Source of the DNA: Solirubrobacterales bacterium | Lineage (GTDB): Bacteria > Actinomycetota > Thermoleophilia > Solirubrobacterales > 70-9 | NCBI GenBank assembly: GCA_019694145.1 | Contig: JAIBCJ010000004.1 | Coordinates: 1-60,781 of the forward strand | DNA length: 60,781 bases | Reading direction: 5' to 3' | Shown here: piece after piece, positions 16,718 to 25,838 of the stretch | Layout of the letters: each line of letters begins with the position of its first letter | How positions within the stretch are numbered: the stretch's first letter is position 1 | Program-made: the position numbers and the translations under genes | Notes under the pieces: model-generated | Told to the model about the DNA's origin: nothing | Seen by the model: the letters and a program-made list of their open reading frames with translations, nothing else | The model's database searches: none

Positions 16718-18442
16718 ATGAAGACGGCCGCGAAGTTGCTGAGCCTGGGGCTGACGGTCGGGGTGCTCGCAACGACCGCGACCGTCCCTGCCTCGGCGGC
16801 CGATACCTACCTCGATTGCTCGGCGGCGATTGACGGAGACGGGTCGCCGGCCCAGCCACGCAACTCGCTCGGCAGTGCCTTCGACCTCGGTCCCGGCGAC
16901 AGCCTGCTGCTCAAACGCGGCACGACCTGCCACGGCCGGCTCGAGGTCACCGGCGGAGGCAGCGAAATCCAGCGGGCCAGGGTTGGCGCCTACGGCTCGG
17001 GCGAGCTCCCGCAGTTGAACGGAACGGGCCGCGACGCGGTGCTCCTCGTGGACACCTCGAACCTGACGGTCGGGGATCTCGACATCTCCAATCCCGGAAC
17101 AGGCGGCCCGATCGGTGAGGGCGATCAGATCCGCAACGGAGTGCGGGTGATCGCGCAGGCGGGAACCGTCAGTGACCTCACGATCGGCGGTCTGGAGATT
17201 CACGACGTCGACGGGGACCTGACCAAGACGCCGGAAGGGAGCGCCGCGATCCAGATCAGCGCGACCGGCGCCGCGCCGGTCCGGTTCACGGGCTTGCACA
17301 TCACCGGCAACCAGATCACCTCGGTGTCGCGGAGCGCGATCTCGATCTCCGGCAGCAACGACCTCGACCGGCCGGAAGCCAGCCAGGCCTGGCCGGAAGC
17401 TTCCTCCGGAGTGGTGATCAAGGACAACCGGATCGATCAGGTTGCCGGTGACGGAATCGTCACCAGGGGAACCGACGGCGCCCTGATCGAAGGCAACGTC
17501 GTAAGCCACGGCAACCTGGCCGGCCGGCCCCTGCTCGACCCGGAAGGCCCGATGTGCAACGCGGGCATCTGGGCCTTCCGGGCCAACAACACCGTGATCC
17601 GGGGCAACGAGGTCTTCGGCATGGAACACAACGGCTGCGACGGCACCGGCTTCGATGTGGACTACCGGCAGGACGGCACAGTGATCGAGGGCAACTACAG
17701 CCACGACAACGAGGGCGGCTTCGTCCTGCTCTGTACCGACACCGCGACTCACCGGGCCGACGTGCGGTTCAACCTGAGCGTTGACGACGGCACGATGATC
17801 AACCACGGTCCCTGCGGGATCGCCGACGGCATCCTCGGCGACCTTTCCGGCATCCGGATGTTCAACAACACCGTGGTCGGCGACAGCCCGACCACCTCGA
17901 TCCAGCTGGCGGTATCGGACGAGATGTACCAGCCGGGCAGATTCCTCTTCCGGAACAACCTGGTCTACGCCCGTCAACCGGCCGGGCAGATCGCCTGCGG
18001 AAACGATTGCACCCACAACGCCTTCTTCAACCTTCCGCCCAGCGGCACGCACGCGGTCACCGCCGACCCGCAGCTGATCGCCGGCTACCGGCTCGGTCCC
18101 AAGTCACCGCTGCGAGGAGCCGGCATGCCGATCACCGGGGGAGCCACCACCGACTACTTCGGCAACCCGGTCCCGGCAACACCGTCGATCGGTTTTGATC
18201 AGACCCCGGCCAGCCGGCCCGCTCAGCCGACGCCGGCCTGCCGCAAGGCCCGCAAGGCCCGGGATCGGACGATCGAAAGAGCAGCGGACCTCAACCGGAA
18301 ACTGAGGAAGCTCCGTTCGAAGCACGCGCCCCGCAGGCAGACCAGATCGGTCGCAAGCCGGCTCGGCAAGGCCCGGGGCGAGGTGAAGCGACTGACCAGG
18401 GTCGCCCGTCGTGCCTGCCGGCCCAAAGGCGGCGCCAGCTAA
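16718..18442 (+). CDS. Secreted right-handed parallel beta-helix protein
   Basis: 574 residues with a signal peptide (LLSLGLTVGVLATTATVPASA). Residues about 90-400 form parallel beta-helix coils: SDLTIGGLEIHDV, VRFTGLHITGNQITSVS, SGVVIKDNRIDQVAGDGIVTRG, DGALIEGNVVSH, NTVIRGNEVFGME and GTVIEGNYSHDNEGGFVLLC, spaced by 20-30 residues as in pectate-lyase-like and Right_handed_beta_helix domains. The C-terminal 80 residues are Lys/Arg-rich and helical. No complete polysaccharide-lyase catalytic set is evident, so binding or glycan hydrolysis are both possible. Convergent with the PQQ-type dehydrogenase gene with a 4-base overlap. Confidence 0.82.
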   Translation: MKTAAKLLSLGLTVGVLATTATVPASAADTYLDCSAAIDGDGSPAQPRNSLGSAFDLGPGDSLLLKRGTTCHGRLEVTGGGSEIQRARVGAYGSGELPQLNGTGRDAVLLVDTSNLTVGDLDISNPGTGGPIGEGDQIRNGVRVIAQAGTVSDLTIGGLEIHDVDGDLTKTPEGSAAIQISATGAAPVRFTGLHITGNQITSVSRSAISISGSNDLDRPEASQAWPEASSGVVIKDNRIDQVAGDGIVTRGTDGALIEGNVVSHGNLAGRPLLDPEGPMCNAGIWAFRANNTVIRGNEVFGMEHNGCDGTGFDVDYRQDGTVIEGNYSHDNEGGFVLLCTDTATHRADVRFNLSVDDGTMINHGPCGIADGILGDLSGIRMFNNTVVGDSPTTSIQLAVSDEMYQPGRFLFRNNLVYARQPAGQIACGNDCTHNAFFNLPPSGTHAVTADPQLIAGYRLGPKSPLRGAGMPITGGATTDYFGNPVPATPSIGFDQTPASRPAQPTPACRKARKARDRTIERAADLNRKLRKLRSKHAPRRQTRSVASRLGKARGEVKRLTRVARRACRPKGGAS

Positions 18443-20010
18443 CGGCGTTTGGGGCGGACCAGGCGGATCGAACTCGAGCCGCTGCCGCCCGAGCCGTCCT
18501 CGCCGGTCAGGCTGACCTTCACCCAGGCGGTCACCCGGCTGCCGTTGCGGGCGGCCTTCTTCATTGCCGTGACCCGCTTCACCGGCACCCGGAAAACGAG
18601 GCTGGTGCGGGTGTTGGCGGCAAGGTTCAGGGTTGGCGTCTTCAGGTTGAAGATCACCGGCTCCTTGCGGAACCGGTTGCGGGTGATCCGGACCTTCGCG
18701 GTGGCCGACCCGGTACAGGCGATCGAGCACTTCGCGGCCACAATGAGGCGCTTGCCGATCACCTGCTGGTGCGGGATGTACGAGTTGTAGGTCACGGTGG
18801 GAGGCGGCTCGATCGTTCCGGGGCAGGCCGGGGCCGTGGAACCGTCGGGTGCGACCCGGTAGACCGCGACGTTGCTCAGCACGTAGACGCAGCCCTTCGC
18901 GTCCTCCCCGAAGGAGCGGAGGTTGCCTCCGTCACCCGGGATGCTGAATCCGGCCGGCTGCGGATCGCCACCGCCGGCATCGAGGTCGAGGGTCCGGAGC
19001 GCCTGGTCGCAAAGGTCTCCGTAGAGGTAGCGGCCGGTCAGCCCTCCAAGCGTCTCGTCCCGGACGACATAACCGCCGATCACCGCGCAACCACCGCCCT
19101 GGCCGTCGACGCCGTTGTCGTGGTTGTAGGCATAGATCGGCGCGACGAAGGAGGGGGTGAGCCCGGTGCAGAAGCCCTCGCAGGTCGGCCAGCCCAGGTT
19201 GGCGCCCTTCAGGTCGCCGACGTCGACCTCCTCCCAGGTTCCGTTGCCGACATCACCGATCACCAGCCGGCCGTCGGGTGTGAACGAGGCCCGGTAGGGG
19301 TTGCGGAGGCCGAGCGCGTAGATCTCCTTTTTTGCTCCGGCCTGTGAGGTGAAGGGATTGTCGGTCGGTACGGAGTAGGTGGCCGGCCCGGCCCCGTCGG
19401 GATCGGCCGGGTTGATCCGCATGATCTTGCCGTAGTAGTTGGCCAGGGCCTGGGCGTTCGAGCTGGTGGCGTTGTCACCGATCGAGAAGTAGAGGTCGTC
19501 GTCCGGGCCGAAGGCCATCCAGCCGCCGTTGTGGTTGCCGGCCGAGTGCGGGATGCTGAACACGAGCCGGGCCGAGGCGGGGTCGGCCTGGTCCGGATCA
19601 CCGGCCGAGACCTTGTACTCGACGATCCTGATGTCGCCCGTGTTGCCGCCGAAGCCATCCGCCCCGTGGGCGACGTAGAAGGCGTAGAAGAGACCGCTGG
19701 ATGCGTAATCGGGGGCGAAGGCGATCGAGAGCAGCCCCCGTTCACTGGCCAGGTCGACGTTGCCGATCGTGAGGAACGGCTCGGTCACCGGCACCCCGTC
19801 CTTGATGATCCGGATCCGGGCCTGGTGGGTGCCCGCATCGCCACGCTCGGCCAGGAAGACCCGCGAGTCACCGGGAGGCGCGGTCACGAAACTCGGATCG
19901 GAGCCGAGATATCCCTCGGGTGTGACCCGGACCAGGCTCGCCCCGAAGGCCGAACCGCTGAGCCCCAGCCAGCAAACCAGCACAACCCCCGCCGCAGTGA
20001 TCCACTTCAT
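18439..20010 (-). CDS. Secreted PQQ-type aldose/glucose-sorbosone dehydrogenase
   Basis: 523-residue exported quinoprotein-like dehydrogenase of the GSDH/Asd family, which oxidises aldoses with PQQ in a six-bladed propeller. A signal peptide ends near GSAFGASL. Landmarks: ERGLLSIAFAPDYASSGLFYAFYV, HNGGWMAFGPDDDLYFSIGD (His-Asn and Gly-Gly in the PQQ pocket), YALGLRNPYRASFTPDGRLVIGDVGNGTWEEVDV and GGYVVRDETLGGLTGRYLYGDLC. The last 110 residues are a beta domain with KCSIACTGSATAKVRITR, typical of this organism's exported proteins. It follows its paralogue by 10 bases on the same strand, probably one transcript. Confidence 0.9.
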   Translation of the reverse strand: MKWITAAGVVLVCWLGLSGSAFGASLVRVTPEGYLGSDPSFVTAPPGDSRVFLAERGDAGTHQARIRIIKDGVPVTEPFLTIGNVDLASERGLLSIAFAPDYASSGLFYAFYVAHGADGFGGNTGDIRIVEYKVSAGDPDQADPASARLVFSIPHSAGNHNGGWMAFGPDDDLYFSIGDNATSSNAQALANYYGKIMRINPADPDGAGPATYSVPTDNPFTSQAGAKKEIYALGLRNPYRASFTPDGRLVIGDVGNGTWEEVDVGDLKGANLGWPTCEGFCTGLTPSFVAPIYAYNHDNGVDGQGGGCAVIGGYVVRDETLGGLTGRYLYGDLCDQALRTLDLDAGGGDPQPAGFSIPGDGGNLRSFGEDAKGCVYVLSNVAVYRVAPDGSTAPACPGTIEPPPTVTYNSYIPHQQVIGKRLIVAAKCSIACTGSATAKVRITRNRFRKEPVIFNLKTPTLNLAANTRTSLVFRVPVKRVTAMKKAARNGSRVTAWVKVSLTGEDGSGGSGSSSIRLVRPKRR

Positions 20011-20020
20011 GGTTACGAAA

Positions 20021-21577
20021 CTACCGCGAAACGGGCCGGGTCAAACGGATCTGTCCGCTACCCGATCCTCCGGAGCCGTCCTCGCCGGTCATCGAGACCT
20101 TCACCCAGGCGGTGACGCGGCTCCCGTTGCCGGCCGCCTTCTTCATCGTGGCGACCCGAGCCGACGGCAGCCGGAAAAAGAGGCTGCTGCGGGTTCCGGC
20201 AATCAGGTTCCGGGTTCCGGCCTTCAGGTTGAAGACCGTCTGGTTCCTCCTGAACCGGTTCCGGCTGATCCGGACCTTCGCGGTGGCCGAGGCGGCGCAG
20301 GCAATCGAGCACTTCGCGGCGACCGTGATGCGTTTGCCGATCACCTGGCGGTGGGGAATGAACGAGTTGTAGGTCGCGGCCGGCACCGCGTCGGCGGGGC
20401 CCGGGCAGCCGGACCCTGTGGCGGTGTCACTGACCACCCGGAAGACAGCGAGGCTGGTCAGCGCGTAAACGCAACCGGCGGAATCCTCACCGAAGGAACG
20501 CAGCGTTCCGCCACCGGCGGGGATCCTGAAACCGGCCGGCTTCGGGTCGGCCCCGGCCGCGTCGAGGTCGAGCGTGCGGAGGTTCGGATTGCAGAGGTCG
20601 CCGTAGAGGTATCGACCGGCAAGCGAGCCCATGCCGGGGTCCTGGAGCACGTAGCCGCCGATCACCGCACAGTTGCTCGCGTCATGCGCGTATGAGTGGA
20701 TCGGGTCGGTGAGAAGCGGGTTCGGGGAAGTGCAGAATCCTTCGCAGGTCGGCCAGCCGAGGTTGGCACCCTTCAGGTAGCCGGCGTTGATTTCCTCCCA
20801 GGTGGCGTTGCCGACGTCACCGACCACCAGCCTCCCGTCGGGAGCAAACGAGGCGCGGAACGGGTTGCGAAGTCCGTAGGCGTAGATCTCCGGCCTGGTA
20901 CCGGCCTCCGCGACGAACGGGTTGTCGGCGGGCACCGTGTGACTGGCCGGCCCGTTCCCGTCAGGGTCGGCCGGGTCGATCCGCATGATCTTGCCGAAGT
21001 AGTTGTCCTTTAGCTGGGCGTTCGGGCCGTATCCGTCGTCGCCGATCGTGAAGTAGAGGTGGCCGTCCGGGCCGAAGGCCATCCAGCTGCCCTGGTGATA
21101 GGTCGTGTAATGGGGGGTGCTGAACACGAGCCGGGCCGAGGCCGGGTCTGCCTTGTCCGGGTCACCCGCCGAGACCTGGTACTCGACGATTCTGATGTCA
21201 CCGCCATCGCCGCCGAAGGCGTCGCCCGACTCGTTGACCACGTAGAAGACGTAGAAGAGCCCGCTGGTTGCATAGTCCGGGGCGAAGGCCAGTGACATCA
21301 GGCCGCGCTCGTTTTCGAGGCCGACGTTGTCCACGGTCAGAAAGGGCTCGGCCAGGGGCTGGCCGTTCTCGATGATCCGCACCATCCCCTGATGGGTCGA
21401 GCTGTCACCCCGCTCGACCACGAAAAGCCTCGAATCACCGGGGGGTGAAGTCAGAAATACCGGGTCGGACCCGAAATACTCCTCCGGAGTGATCCGCTTC
21501 AGCCCGGCCCCGAATGACGCATCGGCCATTCCGAGCAGGCAAGCCAAAGCCACCCCTGCGACAACGATCCACTTCAT
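20021..21577 (-). CDS. Secreted PQQ-type aldose dehydrogenase, tandem paralogue
   Basis: 518-residue paralogue of the next gene downstream, with the same signal peptide start (MKWIVVAGVALACLLG), the same propeller motifs (ERGLMSLAFAPDYATSGLFYVFYV, SWMAFGPDGHLYFTIGDDGYG, YAYGLRNPFRASFAPDGRLVVGDVGNATWEE) and the same C-terminal beta domain (KCSIACAASATAKVRISR). One difference is at the active-site strand: here YHQGSWMAFGPD replaces NHNGGWMAFGPD, which may alter PQQ or sugar contacts. It is divergent from the NHL-type gene; its ATG lies 31 bases from that gene's likely start. Confidence 0.9.
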   Translation of the reverse strand: MKWIVVAGVALACLLGMADASFGAGLKRITPEEYFGSDPVFLTSPPGDSRLFVVERGDSSTHQGMVRIIENGQPLAEPFLTVDNVGLENERGLMSLAFAPDYATSGLFYVFYVVNESGDAFGGDGGDIRIVEYQVSAGDPDKADPASARLVFSTPHYTTYHQGSWMAFGPDGHLYFTIGDDGYGPNAQLKDNYFGKIMRIDPADPDGNGPASHTVPADNPFVAEAGTRPEIYAYGLRNPFRASFAPDGRLVVGDVGNATWEEINAGYLKGANLGWPTCEGFCTSPNPLLTDPIHSYAHDASNCAVIGGYVLQDPGMGSLAGRYLYGDLCNPNLRTLDLDAAGADPKPAGFRIPAGGGTLRSFGEDSAGCVYALTSLAVFRVVSDTATGSGCPGPADAVPAATYNSFIPHRQVIGKRITVAAKCSIACAASATAKVRISRNRFRRNQTVFNLKAGTRNLIAGTRSSLFFRLPSARVATMKKAAGNGSRVTAWVKVSMTGEDGSGGSGSGQIRLTRPVSR

Positions 21578-21608
21578 GCCACAGAAACTACATCGAGGCC
21601 GTCGGGTT

Positions 21609-23771
21609 GTGATTTGTGTGAACCGGTTTCGTCCGAAAGGTCCCCTTCGCCTGTTGCTGCCCGTGTTTCTCGGGGTCGCCTGCCTGCCGTTCTTCGCCTC
21701 AATGGCTTCGGCCGGACTGGTCAGAACCGACTCCTGGGGCGGGGGTCTCGTCGATCCCGGGTTCGTGGTCCAGTCGGTCGCCTATGACAGCCAGGGTCGC
21801 GCCTACATCGGGGAATCCGGCAAGGCGAGGGTGATTCGCCTGGCCGCCGACGGTTCGGTCGACCTCAACTGGAGTGTCGGGCAACTGCCTGGCGAAGACG
21901 AGAAGAAGGCCAACCCGGTCGACATCGCGATCGACGATGAAGACAACGTCTACGTCCTCGACCAGATCGAACAGATGGTCAGGAAGTACACGGCAGACGG
22001 CTCCCTGCTGGATCAGTGGAGCGCCGCCGTTCCCTGCTGCCTTGACGTCGAAGGCATCACCGTGGAAGCCGGTTCGGTTTTCGTGATCAGCGGCTACGAC
22101 GTTTACCGCTACACGCCGTCCGGGGTCCTGCTGGACAGCTGGAGGGGGTTTGACTCGTACCCGGAATGGGAGCAGCCGCAGATCCGGGGCGATGGTGAAG
22201 GCCACCTGCTGATCGGCAGCGGCAGGTTTCTCGACGAATTCAAGGCGAACAAGTCGATCTACAAGTTTGAACCCGACGGCACGATGATCTCGCAGTGGAC
22301 CACCCCCGCCCAGGGCTGGGTCTATTACTCCCAGGACGAGTGGGGCATCTACGAGAACCTGGCTGACATCGACGGTTTCGACGCGGTGGTCCCGATGCCC
22401 GACGGAAACCCGTGGACCGCCGCCGGAGGCCGGATTGCCAGATACGGATCAACCGGCGAGTTCGGCGACTTCCTTGACTTTGACCGCAAGCGCTTCCCGA
22501 ACGCACTGGCACTGGCCCCGGACGGCGGGCTGCTCTATTCCTGGGCGGAGATTCCGAACTACCCCGAGGTGTCAGGTTCCGGCGTGGCCAAACTCGATCC
22601 GGATCTGGACACGACCCGGGTCTGGACCGAGTCCGATTTTCCCAAGTACGCGAGCAACACCTGGGACGGCAAGTTCGGCCACGCCCTCGGCCTTACTGTC
22701 CGGACCGACGGAGTGGTTGGCGGGTATGACACCAACATGGACCGGGCCCAGCTATTCGACTCGGACGGGACTTTCATCAAGCGGATCGAAGGACCGCAGC
22801 CCAACATCGATTCGGATGAGACCCCGGAATTCCTCCTGCCGGAGGCGGGCGGCGCAGAGTTCTTCGATCCGGGCTCGGGCAGGCTGAGCCGCTACGACGC
22901 CGACGGTGATCTGGTTGACACCATCACCCTGGAGACGACCGGCAACTTCGAGGACATCGCGCTGGATCCGGAAGGCGGCTACATCGTTTTGACCACGGTC
23001 ACCGACCGGGTCGGCCAGGTCACCTTCTTCGACCAGCAGGGTGAGCAGACTTCCGGATTCAAGTCGGTCCGTTCGCTCGCCAGCTACAACGGATCCAGCC
23101 TGCATGTCGAACCGGGAGCCGGCGGTATCTATGTCCAGGGTACGGGCTACGTCGAAAAGTACTCGCGGGCCGGCAAGCGCCTCGCGACCGGAGTCGTGCG
23201 GGGCAAGGGATGCGACTCGGCCTACAACTACGACGGCCTCGCCACCGACCTGGCGGGGAACGTCTATCTCGTCAGCGAGGGCAGCCAGGCGCCGATGGTG
23301 ATCAAGTTCAATCGCTCCCTGAAACGGCTTTGGGAGGAGAAGGTGCCCAAGGTCAGGTGGTACACGGGGTTTTCCGGGGACCTGGACATCGGCCCGGATG
23401 GCTCGATCTTCATGGAGTCAGACAAGGGAATCATGCGCTACGACCAGTCAAAGGCAAGCGCCCGGCCGACCCATGAGGCCTGTCCGAAGCCTTTCCATCT
23501 GCTGCGGATCGCCAGGACTCCGGGGCGCAGATGGGCGATCGCCGCGGTTCATGTCCCGAGCTCGGGCCTTCTGACCGTCAGCGGCCGCAAGGTCAGGACC
23601 GCGAAACGCCGGGTCGGGGATTACGGCGACTACGGCCTGGCGATCCGCCCGAAGGCCCGCTTCACCCGGGCGGCCCGGCCGGGTTTTCGGCGCTTTCCGG
23701 TCACGATCACCTACAAGGGCCGGCACTCCGGGAAGATCCACACCGCAGTGAAGCTTCGGGTCGGCCGCTAG
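21609..23771 (+). CDS. Secreted NHL-like beta-propeller protein
   Basis: About 720 residues. After a basic N-terminus and signal peptide (LLLPVFLGVACLPFFASMASAG) come NHL-like blades: VAYDSQGRAYIGESG, VDIAIDDEDNVYVLDQ, IRGDGEGHLLIGSG, ALAPDGGLLYSW, IALDPEGGYIVLTT, LATDLAGNVYLVSEG and LDIGPDGSIFMESD. The C-terminal 90 residues are the usual Arg/Lys-rich beta domain ending VKLRVGR. GTG at 21609 is chosen because GAGG lies 10 bases upstream; GTG at 21618 is also possible and longer frames would overlap the divergent gene. Extracellular binding or scaffold role is likely. Confidence 0.72.
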   Translation: MICVNRFRPKGPLRLLLPVFLGVACLPFFASMASAGLVRTDSWGGGLVDPGFVVQSVAYDSQGRAYIGESGKARVIRLAADGSVDLNWSVGQLPGEDEKKANPVDIAIDDEDNVYVLDQIEQMVRKYTADGSLLDQWSAAVPCCLDVEGITVEAGSVFVISGYDVYRYTPSGVLLDSWRGFDSYPEWEQPQIRGDGEGHLLIGSGRFLDEFKANKSIYKFEPDGTMISQWTTPAQGWVYYSQDEWGIYENLADIDGFDAVVPMPDGNPWTAAGGRIARYGSTGEFGDFLDFDRKRFPNALALAPDGGLLYSWAEIPNYPEVSGSGVAKLDPDLDTTRVWTESDFPKYASNTWDGKFGHALGLTVRTDGVVGGYDTNMDRAQLFDSDGTFIKRIEGPQPNIDSDETPEFLLPEAGGAEFFDPGSGRLSRYDADGDLVDTITLETTGNFEDIALDPEGGYIVLTTVTDRVGQVTFFDQQGEQTSGFKSVRSLASYNGSSLHVEPGAGGIYVQGTGYVEKYSRAGKRLATGVVRGKGCDSAYNYDGLATDLAGNVYLVSEGSQAPMVIKFNRSLKRLWEEKVPKVRWYTGFSGDLDIGPDGSIFMESDKGIMRYDQSKASARPTHEACPKPFHLLRIARTPGRRWAIAAVHVPSSGLLTVSGRKVRTAKRRVGDYGDYGLAIRPKARFTRAARPGFRRFPVTITYKGRHSGKIHTAVKLRVGR

Positions 23772-24697
23772 CTCTCGGTCGAGAAGAGCTGGTGAACAGC
23801 CCGCCGGCCCGCTTCGAGTCCGGTCCGCACGACTTTCATGTCCGATTCAAGCCGTGAAGGCACGGCGGAATCTGCCGGTGGCCGGACCTGCAGGATGCTC
23901 GGGCTGAGTCCGGGTTCACGGTGGTGGCGGTCAAGCAGGGCCTCGTCGGCTCCTTCCCGCTCGCCCCGCGTCATGTATCCGTCGCGGATCGCCGGGCTGA
24001 TCCGCCCGAGCATCCGGGCGGTGAGGCTCCCGCCGATCCCGGAGGGAGCAGCGGCGACATCACCTTCCCTGCGTGAGCGCAGCACCAGCAGGTGGGTGGC
24101 ACCGTCGTCGATCGCCGCCTGAAAGGGGATTGCGGCGCTGAGCCCGGCGTCCAGGTAACGGCGGCCGTTCAGGGTGACGGGCGGGCCGCCGATCAGCGGC
24201 AGGGCCGAGGTCGCCCGCAGCGAAAGGATCAACGATTCCCGGTCGGTGATCTGGCCGTGAAGGTCAACCGCCTGTCCGGTTTCGATGTCGGTGGCCAGGG
24301 GATGGAATTCGGTCCCGCATTCGAGCGCCGCCTGGAACAGGCCGGGGGAGATCCGTTCGTAGTGGTTCTCGATCACGTTCTGCATGTCAACGATCGGTCG
24401 CGACCCGAAGATCCGCCGCTTGTCCATCACGACCTTCCCGAGGTCCGCGTCGGTCCAGGTCGGCACCCCGTCCTTCGCCCGTCCGCTCATCAGCCAGAGG
24501 CCGTTCAGCGCTCCAGCCGATGAGCCGTAGATCGCGTCGAACCGGTCGTCGAGGCCAAGCTCATGGAGGGCCAGGCCCATCCCCCCGGAAACCGCCCCGC
24601 GCATCCCCCCGCCTTCGATCACCAGCACGACCCGGTCCCCTGCCGCGGGTTCCGCGATCGCCCTCAGCACGGGATGCATTTCGACGGTGCCTGCCAC
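23768..24697 (-). CDS. Patatin-like phospholipase
   Basis: 309-residue lipid acyl hydrolase of the patatin / RssA-like family. Oxyanion hole VIEGGGMRGAVSGG, nucleophile elbow IYGSSAGALNG (G-x-S-x-G, catalytic Ser) and the catalytic dyad Asp in YLDAGLSAAIP (D-G/A motif) are all present, with a family-typical ATSALPLIGGPPVTLNGRRY before it. GTG at 24697 is taken as start; an ATG at 24679 is also possible. No signal peptide or membrane helix, so cytoplasmic or membrane-associated. Its 3' end overlaps the convergent propeller gene by 4 bases. Confidence 0.92.
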   Translation of the reverse strand: MAGTVEMHPVLRAIAEPAAGDRVVLVIEGGGMRGAVSGGMGLALHELGLDDRFDAIYGSSAGALNGLWLMSGRAKDGVPTWTDADLGKVVMDKRRIFGSRPIVDMQNVIENHYERISPGLFQAALECGTEFHPLATDIETGQAVDLHGQITDRESLILSLRATSALPLIGGPPVTLNGRRYLDAGLSAAIPFQAAIDDGATHLLVLRSRREGDVAAAPSGIGGSLTARMLGRISPAIRDGYMTRGEREGADEALLDRHHREPGLSPSILQVRPPADSAVPSRLESDMKVVRTGLEAGRRAVHQLFSTES

Positions 24698-24717
24698 GGA
24701 TCCCGAAATGGCTTTCC

Positions 24718-25524
24718 TCAGGGCAGCGGGAGGCTGCGGCCCAGGCCCGCAAGTCCGGCCGGGCCGGGTACGGCGAGAGCCGAGGCCGAAGCGCTGCTGT
24801 CTGAACCGGAGAGTTCGACTTTCAGGGACAGGTACAACACCGAGGTGAAGATCAGGATCCGGTTGCGGAACGCAACTTTTCCGACCGGCCCCTTCTGTTC
24901 GTTCTTGAAGATGAAGTCCTTCTTCTGGTCGAGGCAGCGCCGCGAAAGGAGCTCCTCGAGGATCAGGGTCGTCTCGTACACATGCGGCATGTAGATCGGA
25001 TTCACGCGCCGGGTGTAGTCCCTTCCCGCCTTGAACATCTGGTTGTCCACCCGGTTTCGAACCCGAATCAACATCCGGATGCGCCTGGCCGGGCCGCCGT
25101 TTCGCCTGAGCTTCTCGATCCGGTTGGTGAGCCGGTCATCGCGGCGGTCAAGCTTCCTGAACCGTTTCCGGAAATGGTGGAACGCCGCCATCAGCTTCTT
25201 CGTCTTCGGATCCCAGAACCCGGCGGCGTCCTTCGCCGCATTGACACAATCCTCCGAGAAGGGTTTCGGCTTCATCGGCGTCACCATCGGTTCAACCGCC
25301 GTAATGCAGCCGGTCGCGTACAACGCCTCGGCGAATTCAAGATCGGCCTGTTCCTTCGCCGGATCCGAGTCGTCCTTCTTCACCTTTTCCGCATAGAGGT
25401 TGAACTGCTTCTTGAACTCCTTCGAGCACTCCGCCGTGGGCGGAATCTCCGCCGCCCCGGCATTCGGAACGGTCAAGAACAGCATCGAAAAAGCGAGCAG
25501 CATCCCTGCCAGTAATTTCCCCAT
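24718..25524 (-). CDS. Secreted helical protein of unknown function
   Basis: 268 residues from the ATG at 25524, which opens a clear signal peptide (MGKLLAGMLLAFSMLFLTVPNAGAAE). The mature part has Cys residues near positions 33, 70 and 94 and several basic helices (FHHFRKRFRKLDRRDDRLTNRIEKLRRNG). The C-terminus ends in a hydrophobic Ala/Gly/Leu-rich stretch without charged tail. I do not recognise the family. It is the last gene of the very GC-rich part of the window and stands 20 bases behind the patatin start, on the same strand. Confidence 0.6.
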   Translation of the reverse strand: MGKLLAGMLLAFSMLFLTVPNAGAAEIPPTAECSKEFKKQFNLYAEKVKKDDSDPAKEQADLEFAEALYATGCITAVEPMVTPMKPKPFSEDCVNAAKDAAGFWDPKTKKLMAAFHHFRKRFRKLDRRDDRLTNRIEKLRRNGGPARRIRMLIRVRNRVDNQMFKAGRDYTRRVNPIYMPHVYETTLILEELLSRRCLDQKKDFIFKNEQKGPVGKVAFRNRILIFTSVLYLSLKVELSGSDSSASASALAVPGPAGLAGLGRSLPLP

Positions 25525-25838
25525 GGCGGGAATTATGCCCAAGGCGGGAGGTTCCTGTCGGTCGTTCACCGGACCCGTGGCGGGTCGGTTCCTTCGTAGT
25601 GGGTCACTCAAAAAAGTCGCTGGCCCGCATCAGGCCTGGGATTGTACGAGGCCATCGGAGAGGCTTCGACCGCGGATTGCGACCACCCCGCCCACGACCG
25701 TTGAAACGTCGCCTCTTCGTTCGGCTCTACAGCTAGGTTTGTGCGCCGATGTGCCCGACCAAACGGTATGCGCATTGGGATCGGTTCCGACGGTACTGCC
25801 CCGGACTTCGTGTCATCCGTCTCGCCTAGCTTGGAGCC
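25525..25838. other. Boundary gap between backbone and defence island
   Basis: 314 bases without a convincing gene. Base use shifts here from GC-saturated codons to a more mixed composition. I looked for a tRNA, direct repeats and a recombinase site and saw none that I could support. The stretch 25820-25838 probably holds the leader of the next gene, which begins with GGAGCC before its ATG. Confidence 0.45.

Noticed and set aside
25525-25838. tRNA or attachment site at the island border
   Set aside because: No cloverleaf-compatible stems or T-loop consensus and no direct repeat found.
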